DNA of 64,000 bases from Exobasidium rhododendri (GCA_026210745.1 CP110632.1:372001-436000), one strand, 5' to 3'. Positions 46,726 to 59,048 are shown, counted from the stretch's first letter. The notes: generated by a model from the letters alone, not told the origin. Numbers and translations: made by a program.

Positions 46726-48596
46726 TCACTCTTGCGAAGAATCGCTGTGAACCGATTCGTGGTCATTCTCCTCTTCGGACGCTGATTGACTTTCTTCCTC
46801 CTCTTCTTGTCCTTCATCTTCTTCATCGGTGAATGAGATGAAGTCCTGCTGACGAACAAAGTCCTTTACCTTTTTGGCTTTCCACGTTGGACTGTGATTC
46901 CCGCCCTCTTTCTCCTCCCCCTCCTCCGCCTCCTCCGCCTCCCTCTCTTCTACGTCCTCGTCCTCCTCGCTATTGCCCCGCTTCCTCTTCTGTCTTGCTT
47001 CTGCTGCCCCATCATCTCGAAGGAAGAGTTCATCATCTGCCAGGTCATGATCCTCGTCCTCCCTCTTCTTCAAGTTCTCCACCCGCACCACATGCATCAA
47101 TTTACACCCTTTCCTGGAGCAGCTGCCCTCTCTCAAGAACTCTGGACAGTCCCACGTATGTCTTTGCGTACACTTCGAGCCACTCTCACACCATCCCAAG
47201 TCTGAAAAGTCCATACAAATGGCACTTTCATTCGAGAGATCAATGTCAGGCGATGGATGTGTGTACACACATTCGTCGCCATTTCGACAAGATTTCAATC
47301 GCAAGAAATGAACACAATGCGGCACTCTTTCCGGTCGTTTGTCATGACTGAGTGGACACGATCCAGTCGGCAGGACGCAGCCGGATGGTCGAAGAATACC
47401 TGGGCAAATCGCAAGTCGATCTGGATTGTGAACATACGGGCAGGAAAGACCACGCTTGCATTGACCTGTGTGTAGCAGAAGGAAAGATTCACCTCGTCAG
47501 ACTCGCCTCCTTCTCTTTTTCTAGCCGCATCACACTTCTATAGCTGAACGAATCTTTACCTGTCTTGTTGTAGAATGAGCACAGCCCTCGCTTGCGTACC
47601 ACTTTGCTCGACTTAATTCGCCTGCCACTGTCCCTGTTCAGAGTGATGCAGATTCAGTGCGTCGTTCAATTTGTCACTGTCGGGAATTCTACCCACCTAA
47701 TTCTCTGATGATCACCGATATTCTTCCCCATCTCGCCCAGTCTCTTGATCTTTTCATTATTCTTCCTTGCAAGTCTTCTCTTATCTAGCAATTCTTGACT
47801 GATAAGATTGCCTGTCTTTGTTCTCACATACTTTTGACCATCAACAGACGTGCGAAGCGGCGTGCTGATATCGTCAATGGCAGATGTACTTGTCTGATCC
47901 TTCCCATCAGCAACGATTTGAGGATCCTTCTTTACTAGTTTGGTTCCGCTTTCGTCAAATTCAAAGACGACCCCATCGACGATTACTTCACCCATCCGAT
48001 CACCCCTTCTGACCGAGTTGCTGCCCTTCGCCTTGACTTGTGTACCTTTGGCAGACTTCGTCTTCTGAATGGCGGCACTCTTTGCTGATTGAGTGGCAGC
48101 GATAGCCGCGAGACGGGCTGGCTCGCTATTGTGTCTCCACTGTCTGTCAGCACCACTTCTCCGCCTCCGTCTTTCCCTCCTCGCCCATATGTGTTGCTAC
48201 TCACGTCTTCTTGAATGCACTGGAGCTGACAAGGCTCATGTTATGTGTCGACTTGCGCTTCACCCACTCTTCGTCGCCGCTAGTGGCACCCTCTGGGTCT
48301 GTTGTCGTTGCAGTCGCACTTGTCGAAGCGATCGCTGGAGTAGACTGATCATGCCCCTGACTTGGTCTGTTTGCCGCTCCAGTACCCGAGAGGACCAAAG
48401 AGCGATGACGACTAGATGTTGCGTTCGCTGGTCCAGCTGCATGACCTTTTTCGAATGCTGAGCCGCCGCGATGGGATGATTGCTGGTAGATGCTTCCGTG
48501 ATTATAACCTCCTCCACGACTTGAGGATTTTCTCTTATCAATTGCACCACTCAGTGCTCTGATCTGAGCTATGAGAGCAGCCTGATCGTCAGCCAT
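46726..48596 (-). CDS. Five-CCCH zinc finger protein, Red5/ZC3H3-like
   Basis: Four exons on the minus strand: 48596-48205, 48143-47697, 47633-47560 and 47465-46726, giving about 550 aa. The N-terminal half is basic and disordered. Five CCCH fingers follow in a row: CSFYNKTGQCKRGLSCPYVH (split by the last intron), CPGILRPSGCVLPTGSCPLSH, CVHFLRLKSCRNGDECVYTH, CMDFSDLGWCESGSKCTQRH and CPEFLREGSCSRKGCKLMH. The C-terminus is a long Glu/Asp-rich tail. Five tandem CCCH fingers of this spacing are the mark of human ZC3H3 and fission yeast Red5. Those act in nuclear RNA surveillance and poly(A)-dependent export or exosome targeting. Assignment to that family is good; the exact role is inferred. Confidence 0.85.
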
Positions 48597-49068
48597 CCTA
48601 AATTACGACTGCGAGACGCTTCAGTCAGGCTTAGTGTATGCAAAGGTGGGGAGAAGGAGGTGAGAAGTGTTGCTTGAGTAGAATTGAAATCTCTATGTAT
48701 GCATTGATATCACACCGCGGAGCAGAAAAACACTTTCGCGTGGGGGATGGGCAGCCTATGCGCTAATTCCTCCGGCTTGATCGTCACCATGTCTAGCTCT
48801 ACCACAAGAAGGGGTTTCTACAATACTTAATCGCAGAAGTTCCTATTACCAAGCCATAGCGCTTCGTCAGCACCCCCGTCCACATTCGCTGCAGACGTGA
48901 CCACTCATTTGCAGTAGTGCAGACAAAAGATAATAATAGCCACTTAGTCAATGGATTGTTTGTTTTTCACACTCGTACCGACAGTGACGTCGTTTGGTCT
49001 TCGTTCATCACTTTTTGGACTTTAAAGGCAGTAGCATTCGGGACCGCAGGAATCTAGCAGAGATCTGT
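48597..49068. other. Upstream region of the CCCH gene and 3' flank of the secreted protein gene
   Basis: Both neighbours are on the minus strand. No convincing ORF or RNA gene was seen in these 472 bp. Confidence 0.55.
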
Positions 49069-49377
49069 TCAGGTTCGAGGACCGGTGTGTCGTAAAGGCT
49101 TGCAGTCTGAGTCTGCGGTAACCTCTTCCGTAAGGAGGCAGACTGAGGCGCAATGCGGGCCTGCAGTGGATTTGAGGGGAGAATGGCCCTCACGCTGGTC
49201 TCTGCAAGGACGCAATACCATATTGTCCTTAGCTCGATAGTAGAGAATATATGTGCCACAGACGATACTTGCAACTCACCTGGGCTTGCAACAGAACTGC
49301 GTTGGTGGACAATTACTAGCTCGTACGGTGACCAAGCCCGTGATCAGGGTGAGAAGGAGACACGTCAAGAATCGCAT
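49069..49377 (-). CDS. Small secreted cysteine-rich protein
   Basis: Two exons on the minus strand, 49377-49280 and 49201-49069, giving 76 aa. The first 20 residues, MRFLTCLLLTLITGLVTVRA, form a clear signal peptide. The mature part of about 56 aa has six cysteines: one in SNCPP, the pair in QFCCKP, then HCASVC and SDCKP. This is an even number, suited to three disulfides. No family is recognised. A probable 5'-UTR intron (49439-49378) ends exactly at the ATG. The gene falls outside simple ORF calling because each exon is short. Such proteins in fungi are often surface proteins, antimicrobial peptides or host-interaction effectors; which applies here is unknown. The join (GTGAGT...TTGCAG) is canonical. 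Confidence 0.65.
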
Positions 49378-50695
49378 CTGCGAGTGTGAGTCAGCATGGA
49401 TCCGCCCGAGACGAGCATAAGTAGAGCTGAGGTACTCACAATGTGCAGATCTCGATGTTTTTGATGTTGGAAAAATATGAAATAAATCACCTGCGGCTGA
49501 GGAGGCACGGCGAAGAGCAAAGCGAGTCAGCAATCTTTCGAATTCGAGAGGTACTGAGAGAGGAGACGTAATTTGATACTTACAAAGCGGAACAGACGAA
49601 AAAGGATGATACTGTATCGTGGAGTGGAAGAAGGAGGAATCTCAGAATCGAAGATCGCCTCCTTTTATCCTTCCCACTTTTCCTTCTAGATGAGAAGATC
49701 TCGATGAGAAGATGAAGAGGCACCCGAGCAAGATGGTGAAGGGGGACTACTTTGTGCCTTGCAGGTACAGTCTCTTTGACTGCTCATTGCCTTTCGTTGC
49801 TTTCCGTTCTTCGGACCGTTGACGATAGTAGAGCAGGAATCCTTCTATTTTTCCTTCTCTGTGATCATTCCTTTCTCTTAGGGCTGGCAAGTCGACACTG
49901 TGATGTGATCTAAATTCCGTCATTTCCATTTCCGCAACGCTACGACCACACTGGAATGGACACCGCTCTCTAGTACGTACTATCATCGGATCATATGCTC
50001 ATGCTTGTGTCTGTGACGTTTTCTCTGTGATTTGTGCTTTTGCAACGGTGATCATGTAGTAATGCACAAAAGTCCGCGGACCGAAGCATGACAGCAGGGG
50101 AACATGATCTCGTTCCTGACACCAAAGTGTGCGTTCCTGTCACAGCTAGGGCGGCGGTCTGTAAGCACATCCACTCTCACATTTTTCGTGCTTAGATGCG
50201 TTGAAAAATTGCTCGGAGAAGTGGTTCTGGAAGTCGCTGATGTGACTCTCGTACGGCATCATATGCGGGCATTTTTTGCTATGATTCCTATTCAGATAGG
50301 AGCGAGGTTGCTGTGGACTACAGAGACCGGCCTCCCCTACTTCACGATCACAAATCAGCTTTGGATTCGCGGGTAGGCAGGGCTGGAGGCTTTGCGATTC
50401 CTTAACATTGAAGTGACGCCCTCAACTAAGCGCCCAACCTCGTCGAAGTGGAATCGCGTGGACTAACACGTGGCTTTGCCTACTTTCATCTCTGGTCGGT
50501 CAACTCTACCGCTCTCTTCCGTTTCTCCCTTTCCACCTCAGCCAATTGACGCCAATCAAAGTCACCACAGTGAACCTTCTCTTGCGAGGTGAGTAGTAGC
50601 CGAGATACTAGCCAAGATCACAGCCTGACTCTTTCCTTCTTTAATTTCGATCAAGATCACATCACTTCAGACTCCCGATAAATTCACCTTCAGTC
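49378..50695. other. Divergent intergenic region
   Basis: Upstream regions of the secreted protein gene (minus) and COX subunit VIIa gene (plus). A 90-codon plus-strand ORF at 50104-50376 begins with ATG but shows no similarity or coding character that I can support. No tRNA was recognised. Confidence 0.5.
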
Positions 50696-51057
50696 ATGCC
50701 TCTTGCTGCTCAAGTACCCGCCATCACTGGCAAACTCCGAAAGAGACTGATTCTGGATCTCACTGTTGCGTTGGGTGGTGGTACGGTTGCTGGATACGGA
50801 TACTGGTGAGTAGCAGAGAGTGCAACAGTAGCATTAAATCTAGTGTGTGCTGTCTGTCAGACGTCTGATGCTCTTCTTGATTTATTCAATCGTAACAGGT
50901 ACTCGGTGCACATCCCTTCTGTTCAAAGACGTGAGTGACTTTGCTATACATCAGCGACGGCAAGCGATACAGTGACTCCCGGCTGACTACCAATACATTT
51001 CAATTATTTGTAGGTGACGCATACTACGCCAAGTTGCAGCAAGAACAAGACCAATGA
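50696..51057 (+). CDS. COX9: Cytochrome c oxidase subunit VIIa (yeast Cox9 type)
   Basis: Three short exons, 50696-50805, 50899-50930 and 51014-51057, giving 61 aa (yeast Cox9 is 59). The sequence MPLAAQVPAITGKLRKRLIL is followed by a single membrane helix containing GGGTVAGYGYWYSVH. The end is RRDAYYAKLQQEQDQ, matching the fungal subunit VIIa pattern ITGxxxRR...Y(Y/F)AxL. It is a small nuclear-encoded inner-membrane subunit of respiratory complex IV. The exons are too short to appear as long ORFs, and joins are canonical GT-AG. It is convergent with the Dabb gene. Confidence 0.85.
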
Positions 51058-51262
51058 TCGACTCGAGGAAGCTGATACGGGGACGATAAGGATTGCTTCT
51101 TGGGAACATGTTCAATTTCATTGCGAGTGATGTACATTGAAATGCCAATATTGTGATAGAGCCGCACAAAGCTTTCAAAAGCAGGAGTGGGAGGAACCAT
51201 ACATGATGAGAAGGTAGCCAGTCAATGCTGCGTGGTCAGATTGACTTGATGATCTTGGGCCT

Positions 51263-51761
51263 TTAGTGTTCAAAATCGTAGATGAAGGCATCGCTGACAA
51301 GGGCGCGGACATTGCTCTAGAAAGTGGGTGTCATCAAGGCAATCAGTGACCCATGTTCTTCTTGGGATGGTGTACCACTGTCTCTATACTCACCGCAAAG
51401 CTGGCGTGAGTAGGGTCCTTGTGAACATAGTAGTCTCGATCAGCCTCATCTACAAATGTCACGACATACGATTGCTAGAGAGGCAAGAGAAGGAAGTGAG
51501 TCTCAAGGCAAATGCTCACGCAATAGGAAAATAGGATAGAGAAGATGACATGGCCAGATAAACACGCACATCGAAGTCCTTTCCCATTCCCTCGGGCGAG
51601 CTATTCTTCTTTCCTCCAACAAGGTCGATGATGTAGCCTCCTCCATCGTTGGGTCTCTGGCACGCTCCCTTGAGGTGCAGAAAGTCAGTGTGAACCTGCT
51701 CTCTGTCTTTGTGGGAGACTTCCTCTTTGAAGCGAAAGGAGACGATGTGTGTCACAGTCAT
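51263..51761 (-). CDS. Stress-responsive A/B barrel (Dabb) domain protein
   Basis: Three exons on the minus strand, 51761-51570, 51474-51394 and 51316-51263, giving 108 aa. It begins MTVTHIVSFRFKEEVSHKDR. The C-terminal half reads SYVVTFVDEADRDYYVHKDP, then THASFA and ALVSDAFIYDFEH. This is the dimeric alpha-beta barrel pattern of Dabb proteins (the plant Pop3/boiling-stable protein family, found in many fungi). The first donor is GTGCGT. Function in fungi is not defined; stress induction is the family note. Confidence 0.85.
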
Positions 51762-52003
51762 TCTGATTTGGCGACGTTGACGAGGGGTTGAGAAAGAAGA
51801 GAGGATATATTAAAGGGTCGAGCGCAACTCACTCACTGATAACACATGTTCACGCGTAATGGGAAGCGGCGCGAGTCTGTGTCTCTCTCTCCACCCATGC
51901 AGGGATTGATTGGCGCTTTCTTCTCGATTTCTCCCCTTCACTAAAGCAAACTTCCTTCCCCCCCTTATATTGCGATCCTAGACTCGAGACGAGTAAGACC
52001 GGG

Positions 52004-54123
52004 ATGGCTTCGACGAACGGCAATGGTGCAGGCTCAAGTCTGGACATCACTCATCATCCTCGACATGCGTACGCAAAGTCAATACTAGGCGAAGATCTGT
52101 TCAGGCAATTGAGTCAATGCAAAGTTCTCGTGGTTGGTGCTGGTGGTATCGGCTGTGAGCTACTCAAGAACCTAGCTATGATAGGTATTGGCGACGTTGA
52201 GGTGGTAGATCTAGACACCATCGACCTGTCGAATCTGAATAGACAGTTCCTCTTCACAAAAGCTCATATCGGTAAGGCAAAATCGCTCATCGCTTCCACG
52301 ACAGCGGGGTCATTCAATCCGCTTGTTCATATCTCACCGCATCATGCGAACATCAAGGACACCGCTCGATTTGGGTGGGAATTCTTTGAGGAGTTCGGTG
52401 TCGTCTGTAATGCGCTGGATAATCTGGATGCGAGGAGGTGGGTCAACCGAATGTGCATCATGACTGGGATTCCCTTGGTGGAAAGTGGAACTGCTGGCTT
52501 CCTGGGTCAAGTCCAGCCAATCTTGAAGGTGTGTGTGTGTGTGTGTGTAACGATTCTTCGATCGATCTTTGCATTTATCACGCTTGACTGACATTACGAT
52601 ATTACGCTTGCAGGGAGTGACGGAGTGCTACGACTGCACGACAAAAGCGACGCCCAAGAAACACCCAGTCTGCACCATTCGTAGCACACCATCGATGCCG
52701 ATCCACTGCATAGTCTGGGCAAAGTCTTGGCTTCTGGGTGAGCTTTTTGGTGCAGAGGATGAGAACGAGGATGCAGAGCTGGAGAAGGCACTGAAAGACG
52801 GCGAAAATGGTGAGTTGCATTGTCTGTGATCTGTTTACTATGTACTCACGATGAAATTACTTTGCAGCGGAAGAAATTGCCAATCTGCGAAAGGAGGCAC
52901 GAGAAATGAATGCGATCCGAATCGCCATCTCCGGTGTCAAGGAGAGCCCAACAAGCGAAGAGAAGGAAGCACTCTGTCGTCGAGCATTCGACAAGATCTT
53001 CAAGGAGGATGTCGAGCGACTCTTACGAATGGAAGACATGTGGCGGAATCGAGTGCGACCGATTCCTATCCAGTACGACGAAGCAGTCCAAGGAGAAGCG
53101 GAGAGCGCCAAAGCTTCTTCCTCGACTGCCGCTTCCACGAATGGCAACGGCAATGCGAGTCAACTTCGTGACCAGAAGATGCTTTCGCTCAAAGAAACAG
53201 TAGACCTCTTCAACGAGAGTCTCCTGGCGCTGGCCCACCGCGTTCGATTGGAGCCAGGCATACCCATCAGCTTTGACAAGGACGACATCGACACGCTCAA
53301 CTTTGTCACTTCCACGTCCAATCTGCGTAGTCGAATATACCACATTGCAACGCAGACCCGGTTCCAAGTCAAGGAAATGGCCGGAAACATCATCCCAGCT
53401 ATTGCCTCGACGAATGCCATCATCGCAGGAGCGCAAGTGTTTCAGCTCATACAAGCACTGCGTCACGCCTGGAAGGATGCTCGCTTTGTGTCATTGAACA
53501 AGATGAATGCTACTCGATTGGTGACAAGTTTCGCTTGTGGCAAGCCAAACGTTGAGTGTGGAGTCTGCCAAGATGACTATGTAAGAGCAAAGGTGGACGT
53601 TGACAGGGTGACATTGGGCCAGTTCAAGACAGCTCTCCTTACAAATCGACAACAAGGAGGGCTTGGGTATGAAGTGGAGGGTCTGGACATCTTGGAATCC
53701 TCTCGTATCCTAGCCGACGAAGATTTTGATGACAATCTACAAAAGACCCTGCAAGCGATAGGCATTCAAGAAGGAAGTGCCATCACTTGCCGAGATGAGG
53801 ATGGGATCCGGGCCAGCATCAATGTCGTCATTGCTGCACCTGAGGCCGACCAAGCGTTGGAGATCGACTTTGGAGCACAAGAGAGGCTTCCTCCATTGCG
53901 AAACAAGGTCAAGCTGGAGAAGCCAAAGGACAGCGACGATGACGACGACGACGATGCCATCGTCGAGATGAGCGAAATGCCACTTCCGACCCTTACCGCC
54001 AAGAGAAAGAGAGGAGTAGAGGAAGAGACGGCAGACAGTGTCGAGGACGTGTCCAGCCAGAAGAAGAAGCGTGTAGCGGTGCAGAACGGCAACGAGGAAG
54101 AGCAAGCCATCGAGCTAGATTGA
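52004..54123 (+). CDS. UBA2: SUMO-activating enzyme subunit UBA2
   Basis: Three exons, 52004-52528, 52614-52809 and 52868-54123, giving 658 aa (yeast 636, human 640). The adenylation domain has the nucleotide loop VLVVGAGGIGCELLKNLAMI and DTIDLSNLNRQFLF. The zinc CxxC is in ECYDCTTK, and the catalytic cysteine is C195 in PVCTIRSTPSMPIHCIVWAK. The second zinc pair is in ECGVC, followed by the ubiquitin-fold domain. The C-terminal tail has an acidic Asp run and two basic clusters (TAKRKRG, QKKKRVA), which look like a nuclear signal. UBA2 pairs with AOS1 and loads SUMO onto Ubc9. Intron 1 begins with a GT repeat that includes the donor site. Confidence 0.97.
52529..52548 (+). repeat. (GT)n tract forming the UBA2 intron 1 donor
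   Basis: Ten GT units directly after the exon-1 end AAG, so the 5' splice site is the first of many identical GTGTGT candidates. Confidence 0.85.
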
Positions 54124-54210
54124 GAACCATGAAGATATCCGTCACCGCTTCCACGCATGTATTACATACTTACTACCTTGTAGACCAGCACAATTTCCAT
54201 CGTCACCATT

Positions 54211-55947
54211 CTAATGTGTTTTTGTTACTCTAGACTTGCGCATCGTGACGAATCGCATCGTATCTCCCTTTGGTGTCGACGTCCTCTGCTGCTGCTGCTC
54301 CACTCTGGAACGTTTGCCATACTGCGCTTTCGCTGGCACATTCTCCTTCTCGTCGTCTCTGGCTCGTTTGAGTGAAGGTGTAGTGTCGGTCAGGTCACCC
54401 ACGCTGAACGACGGCAGGGAAGAATCATCTTCCCCATTCTCTTCTTGATCTTCTGTGATGCTCAAACTCAATTCCATCTTCATCACTTCCTCCTTTTCTC
54501 GTTGCAAGGACTCCCTCTCCTTTCGAAGCGACTCTTCTTGCTTTTCCAATTCTCTGCAAAGTGAAAGGTATCGCTGTCTTTGCCTTTCTACCTCTGCTGC
54601 CTGCGCAAACCTCTCTTCTCGATCTTCCTTTCGATTTTGTAGTGTAGCAGAGTCTCGCTCTCTTCTCTCAATTTCGGCCTCCAAATCTTCCACTTCCTGC
54701 AGTGCCCGGCTGAGCAGCTTCTCCCTTTCCGCGTCTCTTCTGCTCCGCTCTTCCTCTTGCGTCACCTTGCCAATCCCTGCAGGATGATGGCTCGCAATCT
54801 CTGTGGCTGCAGTATCTACGTCTTGCTCCCTTGCTCTGTAGGATGCACGCTGCGTCACCAACGATTCGAGCAGCATGACTCCCTTGCCATGTATTGCTTC
54901 ACTCAGTTCGCCCATCGCTTCAACTGCTGGATGCTGCTTCTGGCCTCGCTTGGCTCCTGTAGAGTAGTCTGAGCGTAAGGGATACAGAGGAGGGAAAAGG
55001 TCACGCTGATAGTGGATCGCCGGCGTTCTTCTTTGGTGGATTGTCCGATCAGACGAAAAACTACCAGCACTGGACAGAAGCGACGCCCTTTCCACCTCGA
55101 ATTGTCGATGATCCTGCTCTAATCTATCCAGATAATGTCCTGCTTCCCTTGCTAAATTAAGACTCTCGGTAGCGAATCTCTTCAGAGCGGAATTCGCTTC
55201 GATCAGGTCCTTCCGCTTGCTCTCCAAGTCGTCAATCTGCTTTCTCTCCAGACTGGAAGGTGTCGATGCCGAGCGTCTCAGAGAGGCTGTAGAGATCTCC
55301 TTTACATTCGCAACGTATACCTCTGCAACTTTGGAGCGGAGGCTTTTGATGCTCTCGTCTGAGAACTTGCTTCTCAGGCGTTCGATCTGTCGCTCGTTTG
55401 CTTGCTTTTGCTGATGTGCATGTTGCTTAATATTCAAGACGTCTCGTTTTGACTTCTGAAGCTCGTCCTTTGCTCTCTTGAGATTAGATTGGCACTCATG
55501 CAATTCTTGTGCTGTGGTGCTGCAGCGGTGGAAGACGAAGAGAGGAAGGACTCAATCTCGCTGTTCACCATACCAAGTATAACGTGCCCTCACTTACCTT
55601 ACTCTGGCCTTGGATGCCTCCAACCTTCGAGACAGATCTGCCGTCTTTTCCTTTTCCTCTTTCCAGAAGCGCTTAGTCCTCTCCAGACTGCTTTCCGTCA
55701 CCTTCACCCTACTCGCCAGCTGCTCTCGCATGTTCCCATCTTCCTGACGTTGAGCGAGCATCGAGTAGAGCAAGTCTGCAAGTACCTTCTTGGTGGGGCT
55801 TGACAGTTCATTGACATCCAATGGTTTCTTGAGGCATCCATGGTCGATGAGGGCAGTATTGACCTGCGCAAAGGCGTCGATGACCTCTATTGTAATATCG
55901 CCGTTGCTGCCACTTTCGCTCTTGGCATCCGTATCAGTAGTACCCAT
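54211..55947 (-). CDS. ADIP-domain coiled-coil protein (SSX2IP/Msd1-like)
   Basis: Two exons on the minus strand, 55947-55598 and 55519-54211, giving 552 aa. Residues about 18-115 (AFAQVNTALIDHGC...LADLLYSMLAQRQED) and the following long coiled coil fit the ADIP (afadin/alpha-actinin-binding) family. That family includes human SSX2IP and fission yeast Msd1. A second coiled coil of Glu/Arg-rich heptads runs at about 370-460. The C-terminal tail holds basic clusters (KRARDD, KRSRVEQ) suggesting a nuclear or microtubule-linked location. Known relatives anchor microtubule nucleators at spindle poles or centrosomes. The family call rests on the N-terminal pattern; the role is inferred. Stop codons of this gene and UBA2 are less than 100 bp apart. 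Confidence 0.7.
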
Positions 55948-56494
55948 CTTGGAGGAGCACGAAGAAGGATGCAAGGCACGCTGCAGACTTTAACAGGGGC
56001 ATTGTATAGGCGCGAATAATACACAAGTCAACAACAACGACTTGGCAAAAGATCTGTCGCGTCCTTTGAAAGTGTTGATCTTTTACTGGAACGCGCCGTT
56101 CGTAAGCTCGTCTTGTTGGAAGGGGATGGGCGTACGGGTTGATCGAACTTTGACATGTCACCATCGAAGTCAACGGCACATTCGATAACAATGATGGCAC
56201 CTGGCAGATACCGTGCAGCTTGTCTGCTTACAAGCAGAACTCCAAAAGAGTCAATCAATGCAACCTTATATGAGAATGCAAAGGGGTGTCAAAGTCGGCG
56301 GGACTCATGCAGACGTGCGGCCCCTTACCTATGGGTCATCAGGCACAGAGATCGACCACGGTAGTCAGGACTGCTTCGCTGGTCGTCTTCGTTGAAAGTC
56401 TTCATTCCTTCAAAAGGAGGTACTCAAAGGCGCTCCTTCTCGAACACAACATCTCTTGTCCCGTCTCTCTATCTCCCACTTATTTCACTTTCGA
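55948..56494. other. Divergent promoter region
   Basis: 547 bp between the starts of the ADIP-type gene (minus) and the Ser-rich gene (plus). No gene or distinct repeat was recognised. Confidence 0.55.
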
Positions 56495-58866
56495 ATGAAG
56501 CGTTTATTTCGTCGTCCCCACCCTTCTCCCAAAGAGAACAGTAGAAAGCAGGTGTGTTCAGATGAGGCCAAGAGTGAGGCTGACGTAGGATTCCATCCAT
56601 CGCTCAACGGTGACAAAGTGGAGACTTCCTTTAGCTCTCCCTTTGGTGATGTCACTATCAAAGGGGAGAAAGCTCAGATCGAGCGAGGACATCAACGTGC
56701 ATGGAGTCTCGAATCAGACCTTCGAATTAGTAGAGGTGAGTGGTGCCTGCAGGAGAGGCTTTTCATTGGTGAAGGATTCGGTCTCACACAGTTTCTCCTT
56801 CAGTCATCATGTCGCCCCTTGTGCCGCATGAGGCTGAGTCGACCTCGAGAGGGGGAGTAGGAGCGTCATGGAAACCTCTGTCGACGTATGCTTCGATGCC
56901 TACTATCACTTCAGTCGCTCGATCGCAAATGAGTCAAGTTGAGACGCCAACCAGCCCTTTGTGCGCTTCGGCATCCTTCTCACAGGAATTTGTCATCGAG
57001 GCATCGATGCCATCGTGGCCCTCTAGCATTCTTCACAGGCGAGATACACCGACCACCGCGAGTCCGAGTCTTTCGGTAGAGCGATCTCCTATCCCGACGG
57101 ACTCGCCAGGATCACTGATATCTGATCGGGCAACAGAGACGTCTCACTCTCCCCAAAGCAGAATATTCCATGGCTCAAGCACGACTTACAGCCCACATCA
57201 ATCACCTCTGACCTTAGAGAGAGCAGTTCAGGTCGACGAATTTGGTAGGATGATCCTAACTATCAATACAGCCTTTGAGGGAAAGAAGTCACCCGCCGAA
57301 GGTCGTCAAGTGCGTTTCAAGCCCACACCTACGCTCTTAGCAGCCCCGACGATGCTCGATACGTCCTTTGTAGGCGACACACCAATTGACACACCCATGT
57401 CTACTGGCAGTAGAGATACATTTGGCAATCGATTGCAAGGACATGAGCCATTTGACGAAGTATGCAGCAGTCCGGCGGAGGAAGTAGGGAACAGCAGTAT
57501 AGCCTTCGACGTTCAGCCGGGAACACCTTTGCTGCTTAGCCCCACCTCCTGCGCTTTTCCAGAGAGTCACAAAGAGGACTGCAATGATCAGAATTCAAGA
57601 TCATCATCATCAGCAGCAGCAGCAGCAGCTGCGAAAGTCAGTCCAGTGTTTCGCTTTCCAGCACTCTGCGAAGCTGTCGTTGCACAGACGCCTCAGAGAA
57701 AGTCGTGTCTCCTACTGAATGATGCCGGGCCTAAAGAGCCTTCGTCTTCTGTCTTGGCCTCGCCCATCGTACTGGACATGGAACGAGAACGAATGCGATT
57801 CATGAGAGAGGCGCCAAAGGTGTATACACAAGATAAGCAATTTGAGCCTTGGAGAAATTCTCGTCACGGTGGTCTGCCCACTTCCACCAGCGAAGGTCAG
57901 ATTTCCAGACGAGAAGGAAAGCTTGCGCAGATGACGGGAAGACCCAGGGCCGCAACGAACGCCAGCTCTACGAAGGACTGGCGGTTCGGCGCAAACTTTT
58001 CTCCTGGCACCACCTTTCCCAACCCTCACTTCTCAGTCAGCAGCACAAAAGAGCATCAAGGACATCCGGCATACGATGATGATTCGACGGCATCTAGCAT
58101 CAGTGTGGCTGAAGCTTCTCCTCAGAACAGTAATGCCAGTGTGCAGAGTATCATGGAACGGCAGCGAATTGCAATGGAGAATCTTACGAAAGCTGGCTTC
58201 TGGCACAATAAAGAGGCCGCACAATGTCGTCGAGAGGAGAAGAAATACAGCGAAGACAAAGCGAGGTTGCCACCTATTCCTCAGGAAGAAGACCTGGTGA
58301 CCAAAGTCTCACAATGGGCCTGGCTCTTATCGTCTGAAAACGAGAGAGGAAACGATGCAGAGAGGATAGAAGGGGGACGCTCCCGGGCATCTTCGCCTCC
58401 GACTGACTCCGGAATGGCCGTGGCAGAAACTGCCGATGCAAATAAGAGCTGGGAGTGGCTCGTGTCGGAGGAAGAGTTCACCCAGGATTCATTCGAGTCA
58501 AACGAGACGAGCCACGAGGGTACCGTTCAAGGACACGTCGAAGACAATGGAGCGGCAGTAGCAAAGGAGAGAAGAGATGTAGGACTAGGACTGCACTCAA
58601 ATGCCCCGATGTTGGCTCAGTATGGAAGCCACGACAACCCTAGCAAATTTCCCGAAGCGCAGGCTCAAGAAGCTGCTGCCGACGCATCGATCGTTAGTAC
58701 ACCCGATTTGGGGCAAAGGGAGTCCCGAACGACGGCTGCGATCGAGGCACTACTCACTCAAGTGCAGTCTTCACAAGAGCCTATCAGGGAAGCACCGAAA
58801 CATGTTGGTACATCCTACCTCTACCAGCAGATACTCAACAGGATCGATGAGGAAGCGAAGGAGTAG
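56495..58866 (+). CDS. Large Ser-rich disordered protein, unknown function
   Basis: Two exons, 56495-56735 and 56804-58866, giving about 767 aa. It starts with a very basic MKRLFRRPHPSPKENSRKQ and is Ser/Thr/Pro-rich through the middle, with many SP/TP sites and a poly-Ser/Ala run near 57602-57635. The part from about residue 320 is richer in Arg/Glu/Met and has a possible helix (SIMERQRIAMENLTKAGFWH). Near the C-terminus the phrase WxWLxSxE occurs twice, as WAWLLSSENE and WEWLVSEEEF. The last residues, SYLYQQILNRIDEEAKE, form an amphipathic helix. No known domain is recognised. The many SP/TP sites suggest CDK or MAPK regulation, which is inference. Confidence 0.7.
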
Positions 58867-59048
58867 CAGGGGCAGTGTAATCTTGCGAGTGGGTGCCTGT
58901 ACTTGTCCTGGGGACGTGAAAAGCAGAGAGAGCAATGTCATACGTATGATGAAACATGGTAATTGAATGTGAGACTGCTGGATATCGGGTATGCTACATG
59001 AATGATATGATATGATGCGAACGGCGGAGAGGAACTGAGAGCATGGCG

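Noticed and set aside
50104-50376. 90-codon plus-strand ORF between the secreted protein and COX genes
   Set aside because: ATG present, but no recognisable motif, splice partners or composition typical of real genes here.
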